Origin: an uncultured Burkholderiaceae bacterium
GTDB taxonomy: Bacteria > Pseudomonadota > Gammaproteobacteria > Burkholderiales > Burkholderiaceae
Length of the DNA: 19,873 nucleotides
Reading direction: 5' to 3'
Assembly (NCBI GenBank): GCA_937871985.1
Contig: CALMPB010000517.1
Span: 1-19,873 of the forward strand
Position 1 is the stretch's first letter. Each line of letters starts with the position of its first letter. The notes under the pieces were generated by a model. That model was not told the DNA's origin, searched no databases, and was given only the letters and a program-made list of their open reading frames with translations. The position numbers and the translations under genes are program-made. Below are positions 6,207-14,511 of the stretch, in pieces.

Positions 6207-7478
6207 CTACACGGAATAAAGCGGCTGATGCAGGCCGTCGGCCAGATGCTCTTGCGCCCATTCCAGCGGACTGGCGTTGCGATCCAGCAGCACGCCGGCC
6301 GAACGCACCCGCTGCGCGGAAGCGTCCAGCGCCGGCGGCTCCTGGCCTTGCTCCAGGCCCATGGCGGCTTCGTGCAGCATGCGGCGCGCCATGACGATGG
6401 GCTTGTCGGTGGGCAGCAGATGCTCGGCCTCGCGATCCTGGATGGGGCCCATGCTTTCCTGCAGCGAAGCGTCCTGTATGGCAAAGCCGAACACGCCGCT
6501 GTACGAACGCTTGTCTTTCTGAGCCCTGCGGTCGATGAGGTAGTCGTTGTCTTTATTGGCCACGGGCCGGAAGGTGCCGCCTTCTTCGTAGGCCACGTGC
6601 ACGCCCTTGCCCTCCTGCAGATCCAGGCGTTCCTGGGCCGACAGCGGCTTGTTGGGGTGGAAGTTGACGCTCCAGACCCAGCAGTTTTCGTCGTCCATGG
6701 GCACGAAAATATGGCCGGCCATGGAGTGTTCGCCAAAAGGCGGAATCAGCGTGAACCAGGGGAACAGCCACTGCGTGACACGCCAATAATAAGAATCGGG
6801 TTCGCCGTTGCGGCGGCCGAACAAGGACAGGCCGAAAGGCATTTTCTCGATGTCGAAAACCACGTTGCCGTCGGCCTTGATGTAGTCGAGCGCCTTGGTG
6901 TCCTTGTGCATGGGGTCGGTGTCGACTTCGTAGCGGTGCACATACGAGACGTGGGCGGTGTCGATGCCGCCTTCCATGGCCTGCAGGTAATTGCATTGCT
7001 GCCAGCGGCGCGACACGAATACATGGCTTTCGGGCAGGGTGGCCCATTCCAGCTCGACCGGGTCGGGCATTTTTCCTTCGGGCCCCATATAGGCCCACAC
7101 TATGCCGCCGCGCTCGAGGCAGGGGTAGGACTTGATGTGCATGTGGGCACAGGCCTTGGGCGCCGAGGGAACCTCGACGCATTGGCCGTTGCGGTCGAAC
7201 TTGACGCCGTGATACGCGCAGCGGATGCCGTTTTCTTCGTTGCGGCCGAAGAACAGCGAGGCGCCGCGGTGCGAGCAGAACTCGTCGATGACGCCCGGCC
7301 GGCCTTCGGTATCGCGAAAGGCCAGCAGCTTCTCGCCCAGGATCTTGACCCGTACCTGCGGGCCGTCCGGCTCGATTTCGCGCGAGGCCAGGATAGGCAC
7401 CCAATAGCGCCGCATGAGATTGCCCATGCGAGTGCCCGCTTCCGTGCGCACCAGTATTTCCGACATTTCCTTGTTCAT
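6207..7478 (-). CDS. Rieske [2Fe-2S] aromatic ring-hydroxylating oxygenase, alpha subunit
   Basis: A 423-residue terminal oxygenase component. The Rieske centre is CSH...(16)...CAYH with Cys68, His70, Cys87, His90. The mononuclear iron site begins at GIDTAHVSYVH with Asp173, His176 and His181, and a family block QDASLQESMGPIQDR (335-349) follows. This layout and the QESMG block resemble phthalate 4,5-dioxygenase-type (homomeric alpha) oxygenases. Such enzymes take electrons from a separate reductase, none of which is encoded beside it. The gene follows the binding-protein gene by 66 bases and has GGAG 8 bases before its ATG. The substrate is probably an aromatic or heteroaromatic acid, inferred from family and context. 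Confidence 0.9.
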   Translation of the reverse strand: MNKEMSEILVRTEAGTRMGNLMRRYWVPILASREIEPDGPQVRVKILGEKLLAFRDTEGRPGVIDEFCSHRGASLFFGRNEENGIRCAYHGVKFDRNGQCVEVPSAPKACAHMHIKSYPCLERGGIVWAYMGPEGKMPDPVELEWATLPESHVFVSRRWQQCNYLQAMEGGIDTAHVSYVHRYEVDTDPMHKDTKALDYIKADGNVVFDIEKMPFGLSLFGRRNGEPDSYYWRVTQWLFPWFTLIPPFGEHSMAGHIFVPMDDENCWVWSVNFHPNKPLSAQERLDLQEGKGVHVAYEEGGTFRPVANKDNDYLIDRRAQKDKRSYSGVFGFAIQDASLQESMGPIQDREAEHLLPTDKPIVMARRMLHEAAMGLEQGQEPPALDASAQRVRSAGVLLDRNASPLEWAQEHLADGLHQPLYSV

Positions 7479-7544
7479 GATTTCTACTCCATTACCAAAC
7501 GGAGACGAACATCGACGATGTCCGCCCGATAAGACTTTCCTGCT

Positions 7545-8729
7545 TCAAGGCTGTGCCTTGACGTTGGCCTCTTTGTCGAATTCGACATTCGCCAGATGGC
7601 CGTCGACGAGCTTGACCTCGCGCATATAGATGTTCTGGGTCATGTCCCGGGTAACCGGGTCGATGGTGACCGGGCCGCGGGGGCTTTCAAAGCTCATGCC
7701 CTTGAAGGCCTGCATCATCTTGTCGCCGTCCGAGTCGCCGCCGTTCTTAGCCACGGCCGCGTAGATGGCAGCCATGCCGTCATAGCCGGTGGCGGACATG
7801 AAGTTGATCTTGGCGTCGGCGCCGAACATGGTCTTGTATTCCTTGACGAACTTGCGATTCAGATCGGAATCGTGGGCCGCCGAGTAGTAGCCCGAGGTAA
7901 TCGTGCCGATCACCCCATTGCCCAAGGAGTCGATCAGCGTTTCCTCGGTCAAATCGTGCGTTCCCAGCATCTTGATGCCGGCTTTGCGCAAGCCGCGCTC
8001 GTGGTAGGACTTCACGAAGGAGATCGTGGCGGGCCCCGGCGGCAGGAACATGAATACGGCGTCGGGTTTTTCGTCCTTGATCTTCTGGATGTAGCTGGCG
8101 AAATCGGTGTTGGTGACAGGCACCCGCACGCTGCCCACTATGGTGCCGCCCAGTTTCTGGAAAGTCTCGGTGAACGCTTTTTCAGTGTCGATGCCCGGCG
8201 CATAGTCGGCCACCAGCGTATAGACCTTCTTGATGCCATGCTCGGCCGCCCATTTTGCCGCGGGACGCGTGACTTGAGGCAGGGATTCCGAAACACGGAT
8301 GATGTAGGGCGAGCGCGAAGGAATGACGGCGCTGCCGGCATTCATGACGACCATCGGACGCTTGGCCTTCGTGGCCAGGGGCGCCACCGCCAATGCCGAA
8401 GGGGTCATGCCGAAGCCGGCCAGTAAATCCACTTTTTCGTTCACCAGCAGCTCTTGCGCCAGGCGTTTGTCGATCTCCGGCGCAACCCCGGTGTCGTCCT
8501 TGTAGATCACCTCGACCTTGCGGCCGGCCACCGTATCGCCGTGTTCCTTCATATACACTTTGATGCCGCTGCTGATCTGTTCGCCGTACGGCGCGTACGG
8601 GCCGCTGAAGGGAAGGATGACGCCGATCTTCAGGGGCGCGGGAGCCGTTCCGGCTTGCGCGGCGGCGGTACAGAAACAGGCGGCCGCCATTGTCGATGCG
8701 GCTGCCAGCTTGAAAAAGGAATAAGACAT
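7545..8729 (-). CDS. Branched-chain-type ABC transporter substrate-binding protein
   Basis: A 394-residue periplasmic binding protein of the LivJ/Peripla_BP_6 class. A signal peptide covers about residues 1-26 (FFKLAAASTMAAACFCTAAAQA). The mature chain starts APLKIGVILPFSGPYAPYGEQISSGIKVYM, the hallmark first strand and helix of the family, and later shows DLLAGFGMTPSALAVAPLATKAKRP and FMSATGYDGMAAIYAAVAK. Members bind amino acids, urea or aromatic acids. It is the first gene of the operon, with GGAGG 8 bases before the ATG. No permease or ATPase gene accompanies it, so it must use a transporter encoded elsewhere or act as a sensor or chaperone for the operon substrate. Confidence 0.92.
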   Translation of the reverse strand: MSYSFFKLAAASTMAAACFCTAAAQAGTAPAPLKIGVILPFSGPYAPYGEQISSGIKVYMKEHGDTVAGRKVEVIYKDDTGVAPEIDKRLAQELLVNEKVDLLAGFGMTPSALAVAPLATKAKRPMVVMNAGSAVIPSRSPYIIRVSESLPQVTRPAAKWAAEHGIKKVYTLVADYAPGIDTEKAFTETFQKLGGTIVGSVRVPVTNTDFASYIQKIKDEKPDAVFMFLPPGPATISFVKSYHERGLRKAGIKMLGTHDLTEETLIDSLGNGVIGTITSGYYSAAHDSDLNRKFVKEYKTMFGADAKINFMSATGYDGMAAIYAAVAKNGGDSDGDKMMQAFKGMSFESPRGPVTIDPVTRDMTQNIYMREVKLVDGHLANVEFDKEANVKAQP

Positions 8730-8787
8730 CGTTTATTGCCTCCAGGTCGTGAAGCCGTGTGCTTGTGCCAGCGCTTGGCCTCTAAGT

Positions 8788-8824
8788 TGTCCGTCTGTTG
8801 ATAACGTTATACATTGTACGGACA
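8788..8824. promoter_or_regulatory. Nested palindromic operator in the divergent intergenic region
   Basis: Two inverted repeats share nearly one centre: outer arms TGTCCGT (8788-8794) and ACGGACA (8818-8824), and inner perfect palindrome ATAACGTTAT (8801-8810). Centres are 8806 and 8805.5. The element covers the -10 and expected start of the leftward promoter, and lies about 85-120 bases before the IclR start codon. The divergent IclR protein is the likely binder, controlling the oxygenase operon and perhaps itself. Confidence 0.6.
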
Positions 8825-8841
8825 CATTGAGATGCTCACAA
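8813..8841 (-). promoter_or_regulatory. Sigma-70 promoter of the SBP-oxygenase-SDR operon
   Basis: Minus strand: -35 TTGTGA (8841-8836), a 17-base spacer, -10 TACAAT (8818-8813). Matches are 4/6 and 5/6. Transcription would start near 8806, inside the nested palindrome, which is ideal for repression. Confidence 0.6.
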
Positions 8842-8908
8842 TAGGGTATCTACCAATCTGGCATCATGTCGGAGCACGACAGGAATTCAGGAACACTAGG
8901 AACACCAA

Positions 8909-9667
8909 ATGGCAACCGAGAAAACCAGCGACAACGTCCGGGCCGTCGACCGCGCCCTGGACATTCTTATGGCCTTTACGGCAACAGACTATGAATTGAC
9001 GGCGGGCCAGCTACTCAAGCGCGTGGACTTGAGCCGGCCCACGCTGTATCGCCTGCTGTACACACTGGAACAAAGCGGCTTTCTGGTCTCGTCGGGCGAA
9101 CCGCAGAAATTCCGCCTGGGCCCCGCCGTGGCCCATCTTTCGCACGTCTGGACATCCAGCCTGGATCTGAACGAAATGGCCAAGCCCATGCTGCGCCGCC
9201 TCTGGGAGAAAACCGGAGAAACGGTGGCGCTGTTCATTCCCCAGGGGGCTTACCGCAGTTGCATCAGCGAGTTGCCCTGCACCCAGCCGCTAAGCTTCAA
9301 GCGCGGGGTCGGCTACCGCGAGCGCATCGTGCTGGGCGCCAGCGGGCGCGCCATCCTGGCCTACATGGACATAACGCCCGAACTGTTGAAGGAGTACGCG
9401 GCCGGCACGAAGCTCGACCCGAAGAAATACGCGGAAGACTTGCAAAGCACGCGCGAACGGGGCTACGCCATCAGTAACCAGGAAATCATCCAGGGCGCCG
9501 TTTCCATTGCCGCGCCATTCTTCAACAGCGGCGGCCAGGTGGCCGGGTCGGTGGGTATTTTCGGCCCCAGCGCCCGCCTGGACGCCGGCCAGGTCAAAGA
9601 GCTGGGCGAGCTTCTGGTTGAAGAAACCACGCTGTTTTCCGAGGCGCTGGGACTACGCGGGAAATAA
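8909..9667 (+). CDS. IclR-family transcriptional regulator
   Basis: A 252-residue regulator. The N-terminal winged helix-turn-helix (about 10-75) reads VRAVDRALDILMAFTATD, then the recognition region VDLSRPTLYRLLYTLEQSGFL and FRLGPAV. The C-terminal effector domain (about 85-250) has the IclR blocks RERIVLGASGRAILAY (about 143-158), RERGYAISNQEIIQGAVSIAAP and the GSVGIFGPSARL strand. It binds DNA as a dimer or tetramer and a small, often aromatic or organic-acid, effector. It is transcribed away from the oxygenase operon and is its probable regulator. AGGA lies about 8 bases before the ATG. A strong terminator follows the stop. Confidence 0.93.
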   Translation: MATEKTSDNVRAVDRALDILMAFTATDYELTAGQLLKRVDLSRPTLYRLLYTLEQSGFLVSSGEPQKFRLGPAVAHLSHVWTSSLDLNEMAKPMLRRLWEKTGETVALFIPQGAYRSCISELPCTQPLSFKRGVGYRERIVLGASGRAILAYMDITPELLKEYAAGTKLDPKKYAEDLQSTRERGYAISNQEIIQGAVSIAAPFFNSGGQVAGSVGIFGPSARLDAGQVKELGELLVEETTLFSEALGLRGK

Positions 9668-9688
9668 CGGACGAATCGGCAAGAAAAT

Positions 9689-9715
9689 GGGAGCACATAA
9701 GTGCTCCCTTTTTTT
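9689..9715. terminator. Rho-independent terminator, probably bidirectional
   Basis: GGGAGCAC (9689-9696), loop ATAA, GTGCTCCC (9701-9708), then seven T (9709-9715): an 8-bp perfect stem ending the IclR transcript. On the other strand the same hairpin is followed by ATTTTCTT, so it can also end the beta-oxidation operon arriving from the right. Confidence 0.93.
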
Positions 9716-9757
9716 ACGACGGCGGCATTCCCGGAACGGCCGCCGTATGACCGGCTT

Positions 9758-10954
9758 CTACACCCGCTCGAAAATGCCCGCCGCGCCCATGCCGGTGCCC
9801 ACGCACATGGTCAGCATGCCGTAGTCCAGCTTGTGGCGCCGGATGGCATGCACGACCGTCGCGGCGCGGATGGCTCCCGTGGCGCCCAGGGGATGGCCCA
9901 GGGCAATGGCGCCGCCTATGGGGTTGACGACCTTGGGGTCTAGGCCGAGATCGCGGATGACCGCCAGCGACTGCGCGGCAAAGGCTTCGTTGAGTTCGAT
10001 CCAGCCCATTTGATCCAGCTTCAGGCCCGCCACCTTCAACGCCTGAGGAATGGCGAACTTGGGGCCTATGCCCATGATCTCGGGCGGCACGCCGCGCACG
10101 GCGAAGGAAACGAAACGCGCCAGCGGCGTCAGGTTGTGCGTTTTGAGCGCGCGTTCGGACACCACCAGCAGGGCGCCGGCGCCGTCGGACATCTGCGAGC
10201 TGTTGCCCGCCGTCACGCTGCCCTTGGCGGCAAACACCGGGCGCAGGCGGGCCAGCGCCTCCAGGCTGGTGTCGGCGCGCACGCCTTCATCCAGCGCCAG
10301 CGTTTTGTGCTGTTCGGCCACTTCGCCGCTGGCCAGATCCGGCACGCGGCGCACCACGTCGATAGGCAGGGTTTCGTCGTTGAACTCGCCGGCCTTTTGT
10401 CCAGCCAGGGCGCGCTGGTGCGACTGCAGCGCGAAGGCGTCCTGATCCTCGCGCGACACCTTCCATTGCTGCGCCACCTGCTCGGCGGTAATGCCCATGC
10501 CATAGGCAATGCCCACGTTTTCGTCGCGCGCGAAGATGCCCGGGCTGAAGCTTGTGCTGACGCCCATCAGCGGAACCTGACTCATGGACTCGGTGCCCGC
10601 GGCAATGATGACGTCGGCCTCGCCCACCCGGATGCGATCCGCCGCCATGGCGATGGCGGTCAGCCCCGAAGCGCAGAAGCGATTGACGGTGACACCCGCG
10701 ACGCTGTTGGGCAGACCCGAGAGCAGCACGCCGATGCGCGCCACGTTGAAGCCCTGCGAGCCTTCGGGAATGGCGCAGCCCACGATGGCGTCTTCGATGG
10801 CGGCGGGATCGAGGTTGGGCGCCTGGGCCAGCACGCCCTGTATGACCCGCGCCAGCAGGTCGTCGGGCCGGTAGTGCGAAAGCGATCCGCGCGGCGCCTT
10901 GCCGATGGGGCTGCGGGTAGCCGCTACGATATATGCCTGTTGCAATGTAGTCAT
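9758..10954 (-). CDS. Acetyl-CoA C-acyltransferase (thiolase, FadA-like)
   Basis: A 398-residue thiolase that cleaves 3-ketoacyl-CoA with CoA to acetyl-CoA and a shortened acyl-CoA. Catalytic Cys94 is in VNRFCASGL, the NEAFA block is at 322-326, His354 in GGAIALGHPLGATG, and the second Cys384 in MCVGTGMGAAGIFERV at the C-terminus. All four signatures are intact and the length is standard. It follows the multifunctional dehydrogenase/hydratase gene by 10 bases with a GGAG RBS 6 bases before the ATG, so the two form a beta-oxidation operon. The degradative class fits the context better than a biosynthetic acetoacetyl-CoA thiolase. Confidence 0.93.
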   Translation of the reverse strand: MTTLQQAYIVAATRSPIGKAPRGSLSHYRPDDLLARVIQGVLAQAPNLDPAAIEDAIVGCAIPEGSQGFNVARIGVLLSGLPNSVAGVTVNRFCASGLTAIAMAADRIRVGEADVIIAAGTESMSQVPLMGVSTSFSPGIFARDENVGIAYGMGITAEQVAQQWKVSREDQDAFALQSHQRALAGQKAGEFNDETLPIDVVRRVPDLASGEVAEQHKTLALDEGVRADTSLEALARLRPVFAAKGSVTAGNSSQMSDGAGALLVVSERALKTHNLTPLARFVSFAVRGVPPEIMGIGPKFAIPQALKVAGLKLDQMGWIELNEAFAAQSLAVIRDLGLDPKVVNPIGGAIALGHPLGATGAIRAATVVHAIRRHKLDYGMLTMCVGTGMGAAGIFERV

Positions 10955-10964
10955 GGAGTGCTCC

Positions 10965-13382
10965 TTAGTTGCGCACCGGCTTGCCGGTCTTCAGGAAACC
11001 CATGATGCGCTCCTGGGTCTTGGGGTTGGCCAGCAGGCCAAGAAAGGCCTGGCGCTCCAGCGAGAGCATCCATTCGTCGTCGACCAGCGAGCCGGGGTCG
11101 ACGTCGCCGCCGCAAATGACGTGGGCCACGTTTGCGGCCACCGTGAAGTCGTGCTCGGAAATGAAGCCGCCCACCCGCATATTGACCAGTTGCGCCTTGA
11201 GCGTGGCAATGGCGTCGCGTCCCGCCACGGGGAACAGCCCCGGCAAAGGCGGCCGCCAGCCCGCCTCGGCCAGCATGGCCGCTTCGCGCACGGCCACGTA
11301 AAACAATTCGTAGCGGTTCATGACCACGGTGTCGGAAGGCAGCAAGTACCCGATATCGCGCGCATCCGGCGCCGACCGGGAAACCTGGGCGCTGGCCACG
11401 GCCAACGCGGTTTTCTTCAAAAGGGCCAGCAAGGGGATATCAGGCGCGGTCATGGCCTGCAATTGCGCGGCGCGGCGCGCGCAATGCGCCAGCCCGCCGG
11501 AGCCCGGCACCAGGCCGATGCCCACTTCGACCAGGCCGATATAGGTTTCGAAATGCGCCACCCGCTTGGCGCAGTGCAGGGCCAGTTCGCAGCCGCCGCC
11601 CAGCGCCATGCCGGCCAGGGCCGCCACCACCGGCACCTGGGCGTAGCGCAGGCGCAGCACCATGTCCTGCATGGCGCGCTCGACCGGCTCGACCGCCTTG
11701 GCGCCGCCCTGCTCGAACAAGGGCAGCATGGATTTAAGGTCGGCCCCGGCCGAGAACGGTTCGGACAACTGGCCGATGACCAGCGCCTTGAACGAGCCTT
11801 CGGCCACGTCCACGGCATGCACGATGCCCTGGATGACTCCGGGGCTGAGCGTATGCATCTTGGTCTTGAACGACAGCAGCAGCACGTCGTCCGGATGCGG
11901 CGCCGGCAGCGTATAGGCCTTGACCGCGTCGGTCTCGAAGACCACGGTTTCGCCCAGGCCCGCCGACTCGCCCACCAGGCGCGGCGCGCCGATCTGGCGT
12001 TCATACACGGGCAGGCTGCTGCGCGGCTGGAAGGATTTTGTGTGGGGGTTCCACGAGCCTTGCGGCGTATGCACGCCCTGGGCCTCCCACACCGGCCCGC
12101 TGCTTACCCAGTCGGGCAGTGGTTCGCTGGAAAGCGCCAGGCCCTTTTCGATGTCGTCGGCCACCCACTGGGCCACCTGGCGCCAGCCGGCGGCCTGCCA
12201 CAGCTCGAAGGGGCCCTGGGCATGGCCAAAGCCCCACACCATGGCCTGGTCGACCTGACGGGCGTTGTCGGCGATATCGGCCAGGTGCACGGCCGCGTAA
12301 TGAAAGGCGTCGCGCAGCACGGCCCATACGAACCGGGCCTGAGGATGATCGGATTCGCGCAGGGCCTGCAGCCGCTTGCCCGCGTCGCGTTCCGCCAGGA
12401 TGGCCGCAACGGCGTCGTCCACCTTGCTGTCGGCCGGCACGTATTGGGCGGTGGCCGGGTCGATGCGCAGGATGGCCTTGCCCTCTTTGCGGTAAAAGCC
12501 CGCCCCGGCCTTCTGCCCCAAAGCCCCTTTATCGATCAAGGCCGACACCAGGGGCGGCAGGCCGAAGCAGGCATGGAAGGGGTCGTCGGGCAGGTGGTCT
12601 TGCATGGTGGCAATGACGTGGGCCAGCGTGTCCAGGCCCACCACGTCCGCGGTGCGGAAGCTGCCGGACTTGGCCCGGCCCAGCCGGGTGCCGGTCAGGT
12701 CGTCGACCAGGTCGATGGGCAGGCCGGCCTTTTTCGCCTGGATGAAGACCGAAAGTATGCCGAACACGCCGATGCGGTTGCCGATGAAATTGGGCGTGTC
12801 CTTGGCCCGGATGACGCTTTTGCCCAATTGCGAGGTCAGGAATGTTTCGAGCAGGTCGACCAGGGCGGGCGTGGTCTGCGCCGTGGGAATGAGCTCGACC
12901 AGGGGCATGTAGCGCGGCGGATTGAAAAAATGCACGCCGCTGAAGCGATGCCGCAGGTCTTCGGGCAACACCTTGGAGAGCTCGGTAATCGACAGCCCCG
13001 AGGTATTGCTGGCGACGATGGCGCCCGGCTTGATGAAAGGCGCCAGTTTCTTATAGAGGTCGAGCTTCCAGTCCATGCGTTCGGCAATGGCCTCGATGAC
13101 CAGATCGCATTCGGCCAGACGATGCAGGTCGTCTTCGTAGTTGGCGGGAACGATGGCGTCGGCCAGTTCGGGCGCGCCCAGCGGCGCGGGATTCATTTTC
13201 TTGAGTCCCGCAATGGCGCGCTTGGCGATGCCGCTTTTGTCGCCCTCTTTGGCCGGCAGGTCGAACAGCACCACCGGCACCCCGGCATTGACGCAGTGCG
13301 CGGCGATTTGCGCTCCCATGACCCCGGCCCCGCACACGGCCACCTTGCCGATATGCCTTTGGCCCGACTGATTTGCTTGCAT
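10965..13382 (-). CDS. Fused 3-hydroxyacyl-CoA dehydrogenase / enoyl-CoA hydratase (FadN-like)
   Basis: An 805-residue bifunctional beta-oxidation enzyme. The dehydrogenase half comes first: GAGVMG (18-23), HFFNPPRYMPLVELI with His151 and Glu163, and PNFIGNRIG with Asn202, then two HAD C-terminal domains up to about 400 (FRTADVVGLD; GAGFYRKEG at 293-301; a second copy around MVWGFGHAQGPFELW). The crotonase half occupies about 480-700: oxyanion-hole FSAGADLK (543-550), GMALGGGCEL with Glu599, and GLVEVGIGLVPGSGG with Glu619. E. coli FadB and FadJ have the opposite order; this order is the FadN type. GGAG lies 8 bases before the ATG. It is first in the operon with the thiolase. An antisense frame of 861 codons across it is a composition artefact. 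Confidence 0.93.
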   Translation of the reverse strand: MQANQSGQRHIGKVAVCGAGVMGAQIAAHCVNAGVPVVLFDLPAKEGDKSGIAKRAIAGLKKMNPAPLGAPELADAIVPANYEDDLHRLAECDLVIEAIAERMDWKLDLYKKLAPFIKPGAIVASNTSGLSITELSKVLPEDLRHRFSGVHFFNPPRYMPLVELIPTAQTTPALVDLLETFLTSQLGKSVIRAKDTPNFIGNRIGVFGILSVFIQAKKAGLPIDLVDDLTGTRLGRAKSGSFRTADVVGLDTLAHVIATMQDHLPDDPFHACFGLPPLVSALIDKGALGQKAGAGFYRKEGKAILRIDPATAQYVPADSKVDDAVAAILAERDAGKRLQALRESDHPQARFVWAVLRDAFHYAAVHLADIADNARQVDQAMVWGFGHAQGPFELWQAAGWRQVAQWVADDIEKGLALSSEPLPDWVSSGPVWEAQGVHTPQGSWNPHTKSFQPRSSLPVYERQIGAPRLVGESAGLGETVVFETDAVKAYTLPAPHPDDVLLLSFKTKMHTLSPGVIQGIVHAVDVAEGSFKALVIGQLSEPFSAGADLKSMLPLFEQGGAKAVEPVERAMQDMVLRLRYAQVPVVAALAGMALGGGCELALHCAKRVAHFETYIGLVEVGIGLVPGSGGLAHCARRAAQLQAMTAPDIPLLALLKKTALAVASAQVSRSAPDARDIGYLLPSDTVVMNRYELFYVAVREAAMLAEAGWRPPLPGLFPVAGRDAIATLKAQLVNMRVGGFISEHDFTVAANVAHVICGGDVDPGSLVDDEWMLSLERQAFLGLLANPKTQERIMGFLKTGKPVRN

Positions 13383-13678
13383 AGACGTGACTCCGAAACG
13401 CTTCAGCCGCCGCGCTGCGAACGACCGATCAATGAAAGTGCCCAGGGCCTGTTAGCAGGCTCTCTAGCCCAGTGTATTACGTAAGCGACAAAAATTGTGC
13501 TTCGGGCCCGGTATACGCCGCGATTCGCCCCGCATAGGCTTATTAACTCACCTCTGCGCCGATACCCGTATTAAAATCAGGGTCATAGGACGCAATACGC
13601 AGCGCCTGGTGGCCTGCATGTACTTTTTCAGCGCCCACGTTCGCGCTTACACCGCGCTTTTTTCAGGCCATTTTCGCC
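13383..13678. other. Divergent intergenic region between beta-oxidation operon and glutamine amidotransferase
   Basis: No gene is apparent in these 296 bases. Rightward, TAAAAT at 13572-13577 is a -10-like box with no clear -35, about 100 bases before the amidotransferase. For the leftward operon I see no convincing promoter pair, although TTGTCG near 13486-13492 is a possible -35. A hairpin-forming repeat GCCTG-TTAG-CAGGC lies at 13447-13460 and an 8-bp palindrome TTACGTAA at 13477-13484; either could be an operator. Confidence 0.45.
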
Positions 13679-14509
13679 ATGTGTCAGTTGTTGGGCATGA
13701 GCTGCGCCCAGCCCACCGATTTTACGTTTTCGTTTACCGGCTTTGCTGCCCGGGGCGGCAACACCGACCACCATGCCGACGGCTTCGGCGTCGCCTTCTT
13801 CGAAAACAAGGCCTGCCGCGTCTTCATCGACAACCAGCCTTCCTGCAAGTCGCCCGTCGCTGAGCTGATCAAGCACTACCCGATCAAGTCGCGCAACGTC
13901 ATTGCGCACATCCGCAAAGCCACCCAGGGCGACATCCAGCTCGAAAACTGCCACCCATTCATGCGCGAGCTATGGGGAAGGCACTGGATCTTCGCCCACA
14001 ACGGCGATTTGCTCAACTACCGCCCCGCACTGGACGGGCAGTATCAACCCGTGGGCGGCACCGACAGCGAGCTGGCCTTCTGCTACATCATGCAAGGGCT
14101 GCGCAGCCGGTTCGGCAACCACGAGCCGTCGTCATCCGAGCTTTTTTCTGCCGTGGAAGCGCTGACGCGCGACATCACCCGGCACGGGGTCTTCAATTTC
14201 CTGTTTTCCAACGGCCGCATGCTGTTCGCGCATTGCTCCACCCAACTGCACTACCTGATACGCGCCTGGCCTTTCGCCACCGCGCACCTCGTCGACGCCG
14301 ACATGACGGTGGATTTTTCGCAAACCACCTGCCGCGACGACCGCGTGGCGGTCATTGCCACCCGTCCGATTACCGACAACGAAAACTGGGTGTCGTTCAG
14401 CCCCGGCCAACTGACCATGTTCGAGCGCGGCCAGGCCGTCCTGCACGCCCACGTTCCCATTCCCAAGGCGGTGCAAAAGGCCAATGCGGCCAATCTAAGC
14501 TGCGTCTAG
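13679..14509 (+). CDS. Class II glutamine amidotransferase (YafJ-like)
   Basis: A 276-residue stand-alone glutaminase-type domain of the Ntn-hydrolase fold (GATase_4 / YafJ). The chain begins Met-Cys, so removal of Met exposes Cys2 as the N-terminal nucleophile; this fixes the start even though the RBS is weak. Other conserved pieces are HADGFGVAFF (32-41), the glutamine-binding HIRKATQG (77-84), CHPF (91-94), HNGD (107-110) and GGTDSE (126-131). No synthetase domain is attached, so the acceptor of the ammonia is unknown. It is convergent with clsB; the two stop codons are separated by two bases. Confidence 0.9.
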   Translation: MCQLLGMSCAQPTDFTFSFTGFAARGGNTDHHADGFGVAFFENKACRVFIDNQPSCKSPVAELIKHYPIKSRNVIAHIRKATQGDIQLENCHPFMRELWGRHWIFAHNGDLLNYRPALDGQYQPVGGTDSELAFCYIMQGLRSRFGNHEPSSSELFSAVEALTRDITRHGVFNFLFSNGRMLFAHCSTQLHYLIRAWPFATAHLVDADMTVDFSQTTCRDDRVAVIATRPITDNENWVSFSPGQLTMFERGQAVLHAHVPIPKAVQKANAANLSCV

Positions 14510-14511
14510 AC

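Noticed and set aside
6192..7532. 446-codon open frame on the plus strand
   Set aside because: Antisense to the Rieske oxygenase, whose cysteine and histidine ligands are intact on the minus strand.
8676..8690. Possible lipobox in the Liv-type binding protein (AACFC)
   Set aside because: The residues before the cysteines do not fit L-(A/S)-(G/A)-C well, and a normal signal-peptidase I site (AQA-G) follows.
10899..13484. 861-codon open frame on the plus strand
   Set aside because: It is exactly antisense to the dehydrogenase/hydratase gene. Its product is rich in His, Arg, Gly and Gln with no domain pattern, as expected from the complement of GC-biased codons.
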